Below, piece by piece: positions 31,330-42,254 of a DNA stretch of 64,000 nucleotides; the stretch's first letter is position 1; the number at the start of each line of letters is the position of its first letter. Origin of the DNA: Acanthococcus lagerstroemiae. Taxonomy: Eukaryota; Arthropoda; Insecta; Hemiptera; Eriococcidae. Position numbers and translations under genes: made by a program. The notes under the pieces are model-generated. The model saw only the letters and a list, made by a program, of their open reading frames with translations, was not told the DNA's origin and searched no databases. The DNA is taken from positions 39,196,955-39,260,954 of the forward strand of contig CM063111.1 of the NCBI GenBank assembly GCA_031841125.1, in the 5' to 3' direction.

Positions 31330-33040
31330 ACGAGCGCCAAGGTATCGTGAAAATTGCCACAAAATTTTTCAAAGAGTTATACAACGAAAGTGAGGAAAAA
31401 GTCACTAATGGCGAGAAAGCAGGTGATGCAGATGCAAAAGAGGATAAAAACACTGAAGAAAGTATTCCTGAAATTCTAGAAAAAGAAGTCAGAAACGCAC
31501 TAAAAAGTCTGAAAGAAGGAAAGGCAGCCGGTCCGGATGGAATAAGCAATGGGGAGCTGAAAATGTTGGCAGAAGAGATTACCCCTACTCTCACTAAACT
31601 ATTTAATAAAATTCTGGAAAGAGAGATCATTCCAAGTCAATGGAAGGAGGCCGAAATTAGTTTGCTCTATAAAAAAGGGAAAAAAGACGATATTAAAAAT
31701 TATAGGCCGATCAGCCTCACCTCCAATTTAAGCAAAGTTTTTATGAAAATTATCAAGGCCAGAATATACCCCCTACTCGACTCGCAGCAAGCAAAGGAGC
31801 AGGTGGACTTCAGGAAAAATCACTCGACAATCGACCAGATTTTTGTGATTAACCAAATAATAGAAAAGGTAAAAGAATATAACTTTAGAATTTACCTATT
31901 GTTTATCGATTTTTCGAAAGCTTTCGACTCAATAAATCACGATTTTCTATGGACGGCATTAAAAAACCAAGGTTGTCACCAAAAGATAATTAGAATAATC
32001 AAAAATGTACATGACGGGGCGAATGCCTATATGTAAAAACTGATGCAAAAGGAGAAAACTTCAAAATTGGGAGGGGAGTGAGACAGGGGGACCCATTGTC
32101 ACCCAACCTGTTCAACTGCGCCTTGGAAGAGGCGATGAGGTTGTTCGACTGGGAAGGAAGAGGAATGAAAATAGACGGCGAGTACTTCAGTAACCTCCGT
32201 TTTGCAGACGACATAGTTCTAGTGGCAAGCGAGCTAGAAAAACTAGAAGAAAGAGCAGAAAAATTCACAGAAGCATGTAAAAAATCCGGGCTAAAGGTGA
32301 ATACAAACAAAACAAAACTCCTATCAAACGCAGAGGAGGTGACAGTGACGATAGATGGCATAAGCATCGAATGGGAAAAGGAAGTAAAATACCTCGGACA
32401 AATCATTTCATTTGAGTGTGCAAGAGAGAAGGAACTATCAAACAGGATAAGAGGACGATGGAATTGCTACGGGAAGTTAAAAAATATCTTCAAAAAAAAA
32501 ACTCCCTATAGGTACTAAAGCTGAAGTGTGGAGAAGCTGCATACAACCAGCTATGGCTTATGGACCCCAAACATGGGTACTGACCAAGGCAAACGTTAGT
32601 CGGCTAAGGACAAACCAAAGAGCCATGGAAAGGAGTATGTTAGGTGTGAGGAAAAAAGACAAAATCAAAATTGAGGCCATAAAACAGAAAACAAAATTAA
32701 AAGATCTAGGAGCGGTGGTAAAGGGCCTGAAGTGGAACTACGCGGGACACATCATCAGGCAAAAAGAAAATAGGTGGGAAAGAAGGGTGGAAGGGTGGAC
32801 CCCATACGATCAAGAAAGGGAGAGGGGCAGACCCTATACCCGCTGACGAGATGAGCTAAGAAGAGAGCTAGGCCCCACCTGGAGAAGGTATACCCACGAC
32901 AAAAAAGACTGGAGGAAAAGAGGGGAGGCATATGTCCAAAAGTGGATTCCACGTCATAAAATCGTCACCCACCGGTGGGTGACAGCCGTGGACTCGCGGG
33001 AGCCTCAGGGAACGGGGTGCCTATATCCCACCAAAAAGGG
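31330..33040 (+). pseudogene. RTE-like LINE: reverse transcriptase and C-terminus (3' part)
   Basis: The frame resumes with IVKIATKFFKELYNESEEK and shows the reverse transcriptase motifs in order: KAAGPDGISNGELK, YLLFIDFSKAFDSINHDF (motif A, catalytic D), a stop/frameshift at about 32035, GVRQGDPLSPNLFNCALEE (B), LRFADDIVLVA (C, catalytic DD), GLKVNTNKTKLL (D), VKYLGQII (E). After another break at 32518 a C-terminal region follows with YGPQTWVLTK and WNYAGHIIRQ, and then KWIPRHKIVTHRWVT. All catalytic Asp are intact, but three breaks plus the transposon make it non-coding. It is the most complete LINE in the window. Confidence 0.92.
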
Positions 33041-33855
33041 TTGTGCTACGTCTGGGACCTCGCATATCAAATTCTAGCCATCCCCATTTACTACAACCAC
33101 CGCTCCAGCTCTTTTCCAAAACCTCAGTGTCATTCACCGGTGACTGACATGTCACTTGGAACGGTACACTACAAAATAGCTCGGCACTTGATGTGTTAGG
33201 CAAACGAAGTTTGCTTTATAAGATACTAGCGATGTTTTTTTTTTTTTTTTGTTTGTTCATTTGTTTTCTTGTATGAACTCGGGTTGGCCAATGATTGTAA
33301 GGGTTATATTGCAGCTAAGAAGCTGAAATTTTAATATGCTATGCGCCTAATTGCAATGATGACCGAATGGTAAGACGAAATTGATTTGACCAGTAGGGGA
33401 AAAGTAAGTGGCCAAAATGTAATCAAAATGTGCTGTTTCCCAGGGCTTTCGTTGCTGGCTCATGATCAGTTGGCCGTAATTCAGCAACCGAGCTGAAATT
33501 TTAAACGTGCCTTCTTAAACATGTTTTTTGAACCGAATTCGAAAATAAACGTAATCGTTTAATAATTCGGAAATCACGAAGGGTGTTAGTAGAAAAGTTC
33601 CCTTCTAGCCCTTAAATTTTCAGAATTTTTCATCTTGCAAACCGAAGTTGTACGGAAATTTTGATAGCGCATAACTAGTAGATCTTTTTGAGGTCTGTCT
33701 GTTCTGTTATTGCCATTTTCTGTACGACTTATGATTAAGGAAATAGGAAATTTTGAGGATATAAATGTTTTTGAATATTAGTATAAGATTTGTTTCTCCC
33801 AGTATTTAATGGGAAAACTTTGATTTTTTCTTAATTGTTACTTCGTTTAGTCTCT
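33041..33855. other. No recognised gene
   Basis: Possible LINE 3' untranslated end up to a T run at 33235-33251; nothing beyond that. Confidence 0.4.
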
Positions 33856-33859
33856 TATA

Positions 33860-34590
33860 CAGGATGTCTCCTTCGCAATGACTCCCTTCCACCTGGTAAG
33901 TAGGCAACCTGCCCTGACAATATGTAGATATATTTGCATATTCCTACTTTTGAAGGGACTGAGTTATAGTCAAATTTTAAAAAGTTTTTATCTTTGATTT
34001 TTTTTCCCCTTCTCACGACTGGAGATAAACAGAAGAATGGGTACCAGTAGGTAACACTACTGAACAAAATAAAATTTTATGTTTGCACAGCGCATTTAAG
34101 GAGGTGATTCTTGAGTACTTTTCAACGCTGAATACAGAGTGCCGTCGGCTGTTTTTCTCTATCACGTCCAGTTTTTCTGATCAAAAACTATAAGAAATTC
34201 AACTAAATGTGTTCAAAAAGAGGTTTAGGAACTGAATGTGGTCATACTGATTCGTGTTGTTGTGTGTTGTGGTCGTGTGTAGTGGTGTGTATTCCGTCTG
34301 TTCGTTTTCTGTTCTAGTGGTCTGATAACACTAGTAATATTCAGTCAGCGGTACCGCTAATTCCACTGCAAAAACATAATGAAAACGAATTTCAGTCGTT
34401 CAGAACTCCGAATTGTGACGTGATAGAGAAAAATGGGTCGCAGTATCGTGTTCAGCGTTAAAAAGTACCTCAGTATCATCTCTCGAACTGCGTAATGCAA
34501 AATAGTTGTTCAGTAGTGTAATAGTAGAGAGGGCAGTTGTGGCAACCACAGAAAAAAAATGGTCGGAATCGATTTAACAGGGTGTTCATA
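33860..34590 (+). repeat. Dispersed repeat, copy 2 (filled site)
   Basis: Same block order as 24170-24430 but split at GTACCAGTAGGTAA by a 464-bp element. Resumes with TAATAGTAGAGAGGGCAGTT and ends AATCGATTTAACAGGGTGTT. Confidence 0.85.
34055..34518. mobile_element. PIF/Harbinger-type MITE, 464 bp, TAA duplication
   Basis: Ends are inverted copies of CACTACTGAACAA, and looser complementarity continues for about 130 bases (for example AGTACTTTTCAACGCTGAAT against the right arm, and TTTTTCTCTATCACGTC on both). TAA flanks both sides (34052-34054 and 34519-34521); the empty paralogue at about 24353 has a single TAA in GTAGGTAATAGT. A 3-bp TWA duplication is characteristic of PIF/Harbinger. No transposase inside. 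Confidence 0.9.
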
Positions 34591-34684
34591 TCTGATCCTT
34601 AATCCCATTCTTATTATTAATTCAGGACCTAAAATTACTAATTTATAAAGTGCAACATAATGCAAATCGAAACGTTAAAAAACG

Positions 34685-35269
34685 GTGAAAAAACTCCCAC
34701 TTCCGATTCTGCCAAAATCAAATGCCATTGCAGAAAATTATACCGAAAAATTAAATCCTAGTACAAACTTAAGAAATTTGGATAACCCTGAAATAAGGAA
34801 TAAATTAGACTCGGGAGAAAAATTTGAAGAAACCTTAGAAAAAATCAAACAGGAACGGGAGATACTCTTACAGAAGTTGAAAACTCATGAATTTGAAATA
34901 AACCGCACATTTGATGAGGGAGCGAAGAAGTCCTCAACATTTCAGAAACTAACCTCGTTCATTCCGATTCGGACGATAAAAAGCTCGCTGGAAAAATTTA
35001 TTAAAACAGAGAAGGGCTACTAAGCAACCTCAAAAAGAACCATTCCAACTTCCAATTATGAAATCATGAAAGCAGCAAAGGGTTACTATGTAACCCAAAC
35101 AAGAACCACCGCAAGTCCCTAAGTCTGACTCAAATTATGATAGGAGACAATTTAACATAAATAGGGACCTCTCCGAACCAGATCCGAAGAACACCTCTAA
35201 TATTTTATCTGACGGCTCAGAATATTCAAATAATGGAAGCGACAAAGAAAATTACGTCAACCTTCAAAT

Positions 35270-35307
<38 letters not shown>
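34685..35307 (+). pseudogene. Broken coding-like region ending in a 34-A tract, unassigned
   Basis: An open frame of 112 codons (34685-35023) encodes a charged protein with IRNKLDSGEKFEETLEKIKQ, likely coiled-coil, and SFIPIRTIKSSLEKFIK. After the stop, coding-like sequence goes on with YYVTQTRTTA and, after a 1-base shift, INRDLSEPDPKNTSNI and NNGSDKENYVNLQIF. It then runs straight into 34 A (35274-35307). No domain is recognised. The A tract and broken frames suggest a retroposed copy of an mRNA or a retroelement, but no target duplication is evident. Confidence 0.4.
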
Positions 35308-35309
<2 letters not shown>

Positions 35310-35884
35310 TAGGTATACATAAAAAATCCAAATTCAAATTATAAATTTCCTTGAAATGAACGAAGCAGCAACTTAGGTTCTTTTAAATAGAAAACAGTTA
35401 GAAATGACCCGTAAACTTTCAGAAATATAAAAACATTTAATTTTAGTGGTTTTCTAAAAATCCCCGAAAAATAATAACGAAATAGAAGAAGCATGTTCAT
35501 TTATGGGGTTAAAAAAAGAGAAAAAGTCTAGTTTCTTCCCCCCCTGTGAAGAACCTATTCCTGTCCTTAAGCAAGAATAAGAAAATCACCATTTTATTTT
35601 TGGATAATTTTCCATAACAAAAAAATTCCGCCCCTCCCAAAAAATAAAAATAAACAAATAAAATAGTAAAAGAAAACTGCGCTATTGCCTCAACTGTTTA
35701 AGTTCAACCTTGACTTTGATTAAGTGTAACTTCAAATTTTTTAACTTCCGTTTTCGTAAATATTTTCGAACCATTTTTTTTTTAAATACATAAATTTTTA
35801 AACCTATGTATAATTTACTGTTTTTTGGAACTGCCCAATATGGGCAGTGCTGTCCATCAAGGCCCCAGAAGAAAAAAGATAAAA
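35308..35884. other. No recognised feature
   Basis: AT-rich spacer. Confidence 0.4.
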
Positions 35885-36745
35885 ATAATCAGAATAAAAT
35901 ATCATATTTCAAATTCGATTACGAAAGCTCAAGTCACAAAGGGATGAAGAATTGAAAAATTGAAAGAAAAATCAAAATAGGATTATGATAAAACACCGAA
36001 AACCAAAACTCACAATACAGGAGATAAAATTATAATCCAGAAAAGTAAGCCAAAAAAAAAAAAAATATTACCAAAGTCATATTTTTCTTTTAAATAAAAA
36101 GTAGGTCTGGCTGGCCGAGTGGATAACGCGTTTGTCTCAAAATCTAGAGGTCCCTGGTTTGAGCCCACGCAGCAACTTCGAACTAAGCCGGCTCTCGGCC
36201 AGAAGAGAAGAGGGCTAAGACAGCCTTAACAGCCTCCCCGACGTCTCTGAAGTAATGCTCGAAAAGGCGGATTCCAGGGCTTGGGTTGAGAGCAAATTAA
36301 AAAAAGAGGTACCTACTTAGTTTTTCTCTTCGAATAATAAAAAAATAAATAAATAAAATAAACGCCTCCAGTTCTCTGTCAATTCTGAAAGAAAATTTTT
36401 TCTTGATGCGAAAATATTGTCCTTTGACTCGAATATTTAAGAAATTATCAAAAATTTTACCCTCTCACCCACCCAAAAAAGATATGTAGAATAATCATTC
36501 ATTCTACATGGTATATTCTACGCGTAGAATAAAAAATCAACGCCAGTTTATTCTACGGCACAACCCTAATGTAGAATGAACGAGAAAGGAATCAGTATAC
36601 CAAAATAAAATTTCAAAAAATGTATAGTAATTCTTAATCTTACTGGGGTAGTTAGAAAGTAAAAAAAAGTTTTTCCGATTTTCTCGGGGGGGGGGGGGGC
36701 AAATGACTACGCCCCCTCCCCCTCGGCTATGGGCCTGCTATTATG
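35885..36745 (+). repeat. Dispersed repeat, copy 2 (with SINE, without hAT core)
   Basis: Paralogue of 6184-7610. Lacks the 680 bp with the hAT dimerisation domain and joins directly from ACCCACCCAAAAAA to GTAGAATAATCATTCATTCT. Carries a SINE in the AAAAGTAGGT block and a run of fourteen G at 36686-36699. Confidence 0.8.
36107..36308 (+). mobile_element. tRNA-derived SINE, ~200 bp
   Basis: The head reads CTGGCTGGCCGAGTGGATAA ... GGTCCCTGGTTTGAGCCC. TGGCCGAGTGG (36112-36122) is an A box of the Leu/Ser type and GGTTTGAGCCC (36156-36166) a B box, together an internal RNA polymerase III promoter. The body has GCCGGCTCTCGGCC and the tail CTCGAAAAGGCGGATTCCAG, then an A-rich end. The empty paralogue at about 6418-6434 reads AAAAAGTAGGTACTTAG; the filled copy splits it at AGGT. 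A truncated copy lies at 27731-27795. Confidence 0.88.
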
Positions 36746-36769
36746 ATTATTATTACCATTATATCATTA

Positions 36770-37390
36770 TATCTATCGATTTTTTAAAGTTTGATTGTGT
36801 CCATAAGGGTTTCGTAAAATGCATATACTCCCTCCTCACTGGAAGCTGACGTGGGGCGTACACTTGTATAATGATACCAATGTACAGCTGAGATGTTTTT
36901 AATGTTATCATTGCAATTCTGTCTGTTTTGCCCCTGAATTCCGCGATTTTGTTTTTTCATTTCCTGTTGATCAAGAAATCCACCCCTTTTTGTCCTCCCG
37001 TCCGTCCAAAATAACAGAACAGATTTCCCTTTTTTGTTTCCGTAATAGTACCTCCATTCCTGTTTATCTCAGCAATGCCTAAAATGTCGATTTTACCCCC
37101 TTCAAAAGCACCCTCTAATTCCACGAAATTTTCTTATTAAAAAAAAATTCTTACATTAAGACTCCACTGTGATTTCCCCATCGGGCTCCCTCCCATTTTT
37201 TTAATTTGGACTCTTTGCGCTTGTAAGTTGGTCTTAGGTACACAGGCTGACCAAGCGAATCTGGGTCCTTGTTATTATAATTAAATACAAGATCCGTCAT
37301 TCCAGTTCTCGTCCTCTTCTTACTTGCCGTGATCACTGAAATTTTCTTGAACAGCAAAATCATGTTATCGGGTTCATTTCAATAGTACAG
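36770..37390 (-). pseudogene. RTE-like LINE endonuclease fragment, frameshifted
   Basis: Minus-strand frames in series give KKRTRTGMTDLVFNYNNKD, then GGKIDILGIAEINRNGGT (start of the EEP domain, catalytic E), then DGRTKRGG and NRQNCNDNIK-like remnants of the G-V-G-F-L / D-R-I block, then SVRPTSASSEEGVYAFYETL (the Y-A-P-T...E-E block). Several frameshifts. It is the 5' part of an element of the same broad type as 29212-33040, in opposite orientation; no reverse transcriptase follows it. Confidence 0.75.
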
Positions 37391-38860
37391 AATACCTAAT
37401 CACTTTCCCATGTATCCATCAAGGATGAACAGAGAAAACTTGGACATATGAGACCGCGTCACCCGGAAACACATTATAAGAAAAATTCTCGGTGAAGCGT
37501 AAATTTTACAATTGATAAAATTTTCTGCTACGAGTTAAAGTATACTTATTCTTCCGCAGAAAGTACCTAGGCGTATTTATAGGTAGATCTACTTCATAAA
37601 AATTATTTGCTATCGATTTATGTATTTTTTTGTAACATGAAAGTCAAACAAAGGCATTTTAGCTCACTTCTGATGACCTGCACCTACTGCCTACAGTCAG
37701 TCGTTACACGATAAATGAAAGAAATGGGAATATATAACACGGATGCCATTTATTTACGATGTATTTTTTTCTATACCACATTTACAGGCAAACACAGTTC
37801 CCACGAAAAAGTAGGAAATCCATTGTTTTTGCGAACACGTTGCAGATTTTTTAATTCAAGTAAATAGATGCATCGATAGTGTGCACGGGTGTTAGAATAA
37901 CGGTGAATTTTAGGACTTGCAATTTTGAGCAGCAGAAGAGAAACTTCCAGCTTCTCAACTAAATTTTCTAAGTTTGCCAATATCAACTCGGGCCGAAAGA
38001 TGAAGACTATAGGAAATACGACCTTTGAACTGCCAAACCTGTTCTGGTCACGTTGTTGTAATGATCAAAATCTCTATAATTCACTTAGGCAGTAAATAAC
38101 GAACACAGTCCTCCAATCATACGTATTAATTTGGAGAACATGCCGCCAGAGTACGACAAATGAATTTCGTTTCAGGTCTATTAATTAAACCATTTCCTCA
38201 TATTATACTACACATAGGCGTATTTTTTTTCCTTCAAAAATTATCGTCGGAGAAAGGTGTTATTCAGTTACTATAACTGCGTACCCCGCCACCATTTCGA
38301 AATTAAAACTCAGTTCGCCGCAGACTCACGTAGGTATTCGTATTTCTCATTATTGTTTTTAAAAATAACTGCAATGACATTCAAAATAGAATATGAGCGA
38401 AGAATTCTCGCTCATACGCGATCTTTTCTTTTTTCTAACCTCGGCCGTGTCCCTCTTTGATTTCAACTGCATACTTAATTGTAATAATTTACTTCGAAAC
38501 ACACATTACGCGGAAAATTATAAACGAAGTATAATTTATTTAGAAACTCAGCCTAGAGTATCTGTATTTTTCATTATCATTGTCATTGAAAGTTAGCCGC
38601 TTCAACAGACAAAGTCTTTCGCATAGATATAAATGCAATAATTTCATTCCATATTTATATATATACATACAAGTATAAGCGTAGCAGATGAAGTTTCCCT
38701 TTATTTCCCAGTCGTACGAAAATATGAATGATAATTAAAAGCGGGTATGCTCGAACTCGTGTTATTTTAATGTTCTGCGCTGATTCCGATCATCGTGTTG
38801 AGTATATAAGACACCCACCCATTCATGTAACTAGTGATCACTCTCCAGAAACTGAGAATA
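37391..38860. other. No recognised gene
   Basis: Unique-looking AT-rich DNA without matches to the repeats listed. Open frames below 71 codons only. Confidence 0.4.
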
Positions 38861-38869
38861 TTTTGTTAG

Positions 38870-39140
38870 GGGCAAATTTTGAATCCTAACTACCATTTTT
38901 TGTGGGAAGGGGAGGGGATATTCTGGGTTGCATAGTAACATCCGCAACAAATTCCACCAATGAAATTCATCAGATAGGACAATTACCATATTTTCAACGG
39001 AAAAAGCATAGGGAGGTGTCCATCGTCGTGGATGTTAACAACTTGTTTCAATACCTATTATATATATATTTTTAAAATTTTATTTCAAGTGGTTTTTCCC
39101 TCAATAATGTGGTATTATTATTAAGAAAGATTGGGGAGGC
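38870..39140 (+). repeat. Dispersed repeat, + copy
   Basis: Reverse complement of 47000-47335: GGGGCAAATTTTGAATCCTA, ATATTCTGGGTTGCATAGTA, CATCCGCAACAAATTCCACC, GGACAATTACCAT, GGTGTCCATCGTCGTGGATG and CAATAATGTGGTATTATTAT recur in reverse order there. Confidence 0.8.
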
Positions 39141-39470
39141 TTAAACACCCTAAGCTTAAACGCCTTGAAAGATTTTTTAGCCCAACTTTTGAATTCTTCC
39201 AGGCTTAACGGCATTACTGTTGGAAAGAAGACGTCTTAAGACAAATCATAACGCAGCCCGAGTGAGTCAAGTATATGAGTCTGAGTAAGTTTCTAAAGAG
39301 TTCGCTGTCTTAACAAATCCTGCGGCCACACAGTGAATCTCTATGAGAAAAAACCTTAACAAGACTCAGAACTGAATCATTGGCATTGTGGTTCATGGTT
39401 TGAATCTGTTATATCTAAGTTTGAAACAGTACTGACCAAAGTTCTTATAAGTAGAGAAGGCTGGCCAGTC

Positions 39471-39745
39471 AGTCCAGTCAGTCAGGTCAGTCAGGTCAGT
39501 CAGGTCAGTCAGGTCAGTCAGGTCAGTCAGGTCAGTCAGGTCAGTCAGGTCAGTCAGGTCAGTCAGGTCAGTCAGGTCAGTCAGGTCAGTCAGGTCAGTC
39601 AGGTCAGTCAGGTCAGTCAGGTCAGTCAGGTCAGTCAGTCAGGTCAGTCAGTCAGGTCAGTCAGTCAGGTCAGTCAGTCAGGTCAGTCAGTCATGTCAGT
39701 CAGTCATGTCAGTCAGTCAGTCAGTCAGTCAGGTCAGTCAGTCAA
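39471..39745 (+). repeat. (GGTCAGTCA)n minisatellite
   Basis: About 275 bases of the 9-mer GGTCAGTCA in near-perfect series, changing at about 39635 to a 13-mer GGTCAGTCAGTCA and ending with (GTCA)n. Two units read ATGTCAGTC. It forms the left part of the second GTCA-repeat element; the first copy (18450) has only a handful of GTCA units, so the array has expanded strongly. Confidence 0.95.
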
Positions 39746-39985
39746 CTACCCAAAAATACGTGTCTCCTGTGTAACATTTTATATGCTTTTGTATCCTAAT
39801 AAAAAATGAAGAGCTAAATCATACAGACTGGCTTTGTGTCGGCGGGCAGGAAATTTCTACCAACAACACGGCTGCAGATTGTAAAGTCAACACTAATTGT
39901 GCGGAGCTTTATCGGTAGGAGGAGCATCTATGGTTATTGCTCAACTATACCCAGTAATAAAAGCATATAAAATGCTAAAATAAAT
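39746..39985 (+). repeat. GTCA-repeat element, copy 2
   Basis: AACTACCCAAAAATACGTGT, AACATTTTATATGCTTTTGT, CAGACTGGCTTTGTGTCG, CAACAACACGGCTGCAGATT and TAAAAGCATATAAAATGCTA, in the order of 18480-18770. A further AAAAGCATATAAAATGCTTA lies at 40356-40375 after GGGGGAGCGTTACGG, suggesting a second, rearranged copy in 39990-40375. Confidence 0.75.
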
Positions 39986-40375
39986 TTCCATGGAAATGTC
40001 AACTACTGAATTCGTGTCAGTGGACCTAAAGGCGGATCTATTGGGGGGGGGGGTCAGACCACCCCATTCGGGCCGAAGAAGTAAAGAAAAAAAAACATTG
40101 CGAAAGCACATTATATGTATAACTAAAAATGTAGTGAACGTGTACACCTGCAGTGCTGTAGTCCTGTGTGGACTTCAAAATATATCAAGAATCAACTGAG
40201 AAATCCATCTCGGTTTTTAGGGGGTGGAAGTGGAAAAAGGTTTATTTTCAAAACACCCCTCTTGGAAAATTTCTAGATCTGCCATTGCGAGATGCTCGTC
40301 AGTCGTGGACCGTTACGGGGGAGCGTTACGGTTTTCGCTGCAGTATGGCCAGTGGTAAAAGCATATAAAATGCTT

Positions 40376-40979
40376 AAACTAATAACTGTGCGCGTATCTA
40401 CTTAAGGAGGTCCTTTGTTTATCAGTATTGCTGTGACTATACAGATTCAGCAGATATCCATTTGTTGTTCACAAAAATTCCTTCGTCATTTGTAAAACGT
40501 ACCCCCTGTCCCAACTTGGAGGGATGGTAGAGTGTTGAAACTCAGACATGCTTCGAGGTACATACATCATACACTCCATGAAAGAAAAAAAATCCCTCAG
40601 AAAATGAATTTGAGAATGCTGAAAAAAATAACTGAAATTATGAGTTATTGGGAGAATCACCCAGAAACTGAATGTGGGAAGTAGAAAGAAAGGGAAAAAT
40701 GAAAAAAATGACCATCCTGATGAAAAATGTTATTTTTCAACAGAATTGGAGGGGGTATTTCCGTTATCGGGGTGGTTTGTAAAACTGAATTTTCCACTGG
40801 CTTGTCTGGTCCCACTACAGAAACGAAGTCGGTCAACCGTCACAAACCAATTACATTCGCCATCGCGCAGACATAAGTTATTTGTACATATACAGAGTCG
40901 ATGATTGCTCCGCTATCGAAAAGATATCGTGTAAATTCGGAGAGCTAATTTTATGGACACTTGAGCCCCGTTACAGGTG
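40376..40979. other. No recognised feature
   Basis: Spacer. Open frame at 40674-40904 has no motif. Confidence 0.4.
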
Positions 40980-42110
40980 CCAAGCACCATAAATCGACTG
41001 TTTAATTTAACCAAAAAGAGGGGTAATTTTACGCTTGGTTAAATGAAAAGGTTCTACGGCGGTTTATCGTTAATTTATGCTCGTGTTCGTGGGTCGGCGA
41101 CGCCGATAAACCAACCCTATAATTTTGCGGTGTCATCCGATAAATTCGCTCGAATTACGTTTACAGAGTTCCGTCTCGCCGTCAACACGTCTTAATTAAT
41201 TGACGAGAAGCGCGAACAAATAATTGGTTGCCTAATTAGAAGGCGAACGAGCCCACCTAGAGCAGCATCGATTGTTAAATATAGATATTAATTAATTACG
41301 GCGATGCCAAATTTAATAAAAAATATTAGTATGATGTATTTCGCAATATTTTGTTCGCTAACGTGAGCCGTGCTCGACGTGTACGTGTCGTAAAATTTTC
41401 TCATGGAATTTGTAACCGTAATAAGGTAATTAAAAATAATTTTTCTATACGAATAATATTAACAAAAGCGGACGCCGTAATTTATTTTCCTAATTCATAT
41501 ATAACTTATAGCTAAATTTTATGTAACTCGAGTTCGTATTTAGTAAATCGCCATTGAGGTAGGTCGTAAAAACATATTTTCTGTTGCACCGGCGCCGCTT
41601 TCGAGAAGTGGCCTGCGAAAGCGTCTGGAAACGTATCTCTATCCGGCAATGTATTGCACGACCGTTAATAGTCTCGACTTACAGAAAGATTCATTTATAG
41701 AGTTCAGGGTAAGACTGAAGATCAGTTTTTAACTTTTCACAGTATCTTTTTAGGCGGATAATGGAAAAAATCCTAGCGATATTTACCGTACAAGGCTCGT
41801 GGCAGTGAAAGTTCGGCGATAAAATATTAATTCGGACGGATGAAGGTCCGCGGGAAAATTCTGTTCTATTTAGCAGTACGATGATGTGAGAAAGTCCAAA
41901 ACCAAATAAAATTTTATAGGTGAGAATGACCGCCGTACAGATCTGTATACTGGTACCTCGAAGGTGATGGTCAACATTTATTAAATTCGATTAAAAGTAG
42001 AAACCATAACGCGCACCTTCGTAATCATAAAAAGCTCGTTTAGGGAAGCGTAACACATATCCGAGTTCGTGCCTAATTCACCATATCACGATTTTTTGGG
42101 TGAAGATGAT
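40980..42110. promoter_or_regulatory. Repeat-free AT-rich island, candidate regulatory DNA
   Basis: About 1.1 kb with no match to any repeat in this window, no long homopolymer and no motif-bearing open frame. It is dense in TAAT/ATTA cores, for example TTAATTAATTGACG, TAATTGGTTGCCTAATTAG and ATTAATTAATTACGG, which are homeodomain-type sites. CpG is well represented. This is what conserved non-coding enhancers often look like, but that is an inference from composition only. Confidence 0.3.
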
Positions 42111-42254
42111 ACTTTTTTGTGTGACTTCTGTAAATCCTAACTTTCGAACTACCGATAAATATCGTTGGAAAGTTACTTCGGCGGAACTATTTCGTAACAT
42201 TTAACGTCTGGAGCCTTCCGTCCAGGCAAGCCTTATCAGCGAGGGCAAGTAAGA

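Noticed and set aside
31268..32406. Long minus-strand frames over the LINE
   Set aside because: Shadows of the reverse transcriptase frames.
39471..39745. CRISPR array
   Set aside because: The repeat is a simple 9-13 bp tandem with no spacers, in eukaryotic DNA.
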